From Planctomycetia bacterium (lineage in GTDB: Bacteria; Planctomycetota; Phycisphaerae; Phycisphaerales; SM1A02), in NCBI GenBank assembly GCA_009936695.1, contig JAACEA010000419.1, positions 1 to 7,043 of the forward strand: 7,043 bases of DNA. Direction: 5' to 3'. Every line of letters starts with the position of its first letter. Position 1 is the first letter of the stretch. Below the pieces are notes generated by a model, which was not told the origin of the DNA, ran no database searches, and worked only from the letters and a program-made list of their open reading frames with translations. Positions 6,108-7,043 of the stretch are shown here, one piece after another. Position numbers and translations under genes: made by a program.

Positions 6108-7043
6108 TCACTGCATCGAGGGCGAACGAGAATCGACGATCTCGTCGTCGCCACCCCTCGCCAGGGAGACGATGCAGTAGTCCCCGGAGTCGTCGCAGCG
6201 ACGCTCCCCCCCTGGACACATCTCGACCTGGAATGAACCGCGGGTCGCCCCTCCGACGACGAAACCGAGCGCCACCTCGCCATGTGACGCCGCGGCTCGC
6301 GCGATCTCCATGAACGACGCTCCGGACGGGCATCCGTATTCATCCGGCTCACGAATCACCATCTCGACCCCACCACCCACGAACAACTCGGAGAAGACGG
6401 GACCGAGATCGGCGTTCAACGCCGCATGGCACTCGAGGTGACCGAGAATGCGGGGAGTCAGCACCTTGATCCCCACGTCACCAGCGAGGAGATCCTCGCT
6501 TGCGGGGTCGACCAGCTCGACGACCACCTCCGGCACCCGCTCACCCTCCGGAACACGTTCCGCGAGCACGGACTTCACGAGCTCGTAGCCCATGATCGTA
6601 CGGGCGTCCGCGTCCGCGGCCGAAAGCATTCCCGTGGTCGAAAGAACCATGATCGTGTCGACGCGCTCGAGGCAGAGATCGTCCAGCACTCCGAGCACGG
6701 TGTAGTCCGCCTGCCGGTATTCGAGTCGAACCTGGTCCGGATCCCATGCGCAGCCTTCGGTCAGCTCCAACCGGGCGGCATCGGGGTGTCGCGAGACCAC
6801 CGTCACCTCGACCGCGAGATCGTTGGAACGACCAAGTTCCTCCAGCATGCTTCCCAGTTTGCTGCTCAAGCCGAGCACCACCACCCGCCGTACCCGGCTC
6901 TCCGGTCGCCGAAGCGTTCCGCCGCCGCCCGTCACCTCGGATTTCGTCTCGGGGCCGAGGACCAGATCCTCCGACGCCCGCGCAACCATGACCAGCTTGT
7001 CATCGCGATCGAGACGAAAGTCCGCCGGCGGGTTCAAATGCGG
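6108..7043 (-). CDS. CASTOR/POLLUX-type ion channel, C-terminal regulatory part (5'-partial)
   Basis: The frame is open to the right edge and reads P-H-L-N-P-P there, so the TTG at 7037 is an internal Leu codon and the N-terminus lies outside the window. The visible 311 residues begin at the end of one RCK-like subdomain (NPPADFRLDRDDKLVMVA, 4-21). They continue with a Rossmann-type unit (RRVVVLGLSSKLGSMLEEL, 52-70, then VEVTVVS), DADARTIMGYELVKSVL (144-160), VVVELVDPASEDLL (173-186), and a closing beta-rich part with GEVALGFVVGG (255-265) and GDYCIVSLA (287-295). This order matches the cytosolic gating region of CASTOR/POLLUX/SYM8-type channels, which are known in plants and have bacterial relatives. 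The missing part should contain the transmembrane helices, pore and first RCK domain. The usual GW of the Rossmann loop is GL here. Ion selectivity cannot be told from this part. Confidence 0.8.
   Translation of the reverse strand, partial: PHLNPPADFRLDRDDKLVMVARASEDLVLGPETKSEVTGGGGTLRRPESRVRRVVVLGLSSKLGSMLEELGRSNDLAVEVTVVSRHPDAARLELTEGCAWDPDQVRLEYRQADYTVLGVLDDLCLERVDTIMVLSTTGMLSAADADARTIMGYELVKSVLAERVPEGERVPEVVVELVDPASEDLLAGDVGIKVLTPRILGHLECHAALNADLGPVFSELFVGGGVEMVIREPDEYGCPSGASFMEIARAAASHGEVALGFVVGGATRGSFQVEMCPGGERRCDDSGDYCIVSLARGGDDEIVDSRSPSMQ

Noticed and set aside
7035..7037. TTG as start of the CASTOR/POLLUX-type protein
   Set aside because: The protein would begin inside an RCK subdomain with no pore region. 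The frame continues to the window edge.

Overview
This window looks like chromosomal DNA from a high-GC planctomycete, probably of the Phycisphaerae/Phycisphaerales type. The main evidence is three secreted-protein C-termini. One is a closing pair of dockerin-like repeats of the form GDFNGDGVVDGADIG...LLAEWG. The other two are short hydrophobic helices followed by four or five arginines, preceded by VPAPG or VPGLG, which resemble PEP-CTERM/exosortase sorting signals. I know these endings mainly from Phycisphaerae proteomes. The assignment is by eye and not phylogenetically tested.

Layout from left to right: (1) 1-1695 (+), the 3' part of a large secreted protein with tandem BTRD1/polyglycine-hydrolase-type repeats, a serine beta-lactamase-fold hydrolase domain and a dockerin-like pair, closed by a very clear intrinsic terminator at 1727-1762. 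(2) 1902-3314 (+), a 470-residue, about 12-helix protein made of two fused TMEM175 (DUF1211) potassium-channel repeats. (3) 3335-3733 (-), a 132-residue membrane-anchored protein of unknown function, convergent with (2) and preceded by an 11-bp triple direct repeat and an inverted repeat. (4) 4127-4729 (-), a 200-residue secreted protein with a VPAPG-type C-terminal anchor. (5) 5081-6007 (+), divergent from (4), a 308-residue secreted LamG-like lectin-fold protein with a VPGLG-type C-terminal anchor. (6) 6108-7043 (-), the C-terminal part of a CASTOR/POLLUX-type ion channel whose N-terminus lies beyond the right edge.

There is no obvious operon: neighbouring genes are separate, convergent or divergent. 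Two themes recur. One is cell-surface or secreted proteins (three genes). The other is potassium/cation channels (two unrelated families about 2.8 kb apart). I see no RNA gene, CRISPR array, transposase, integrase or toxin-antitoxin pair. I do not see a clear new multi-gene system. The items most worth follow-up are the two-repeat bacterial TMEM175 homologue, the repeat-plus-hydrolase-plus-dockerin protein, and the repeat-rich leader of the small membrane protein.
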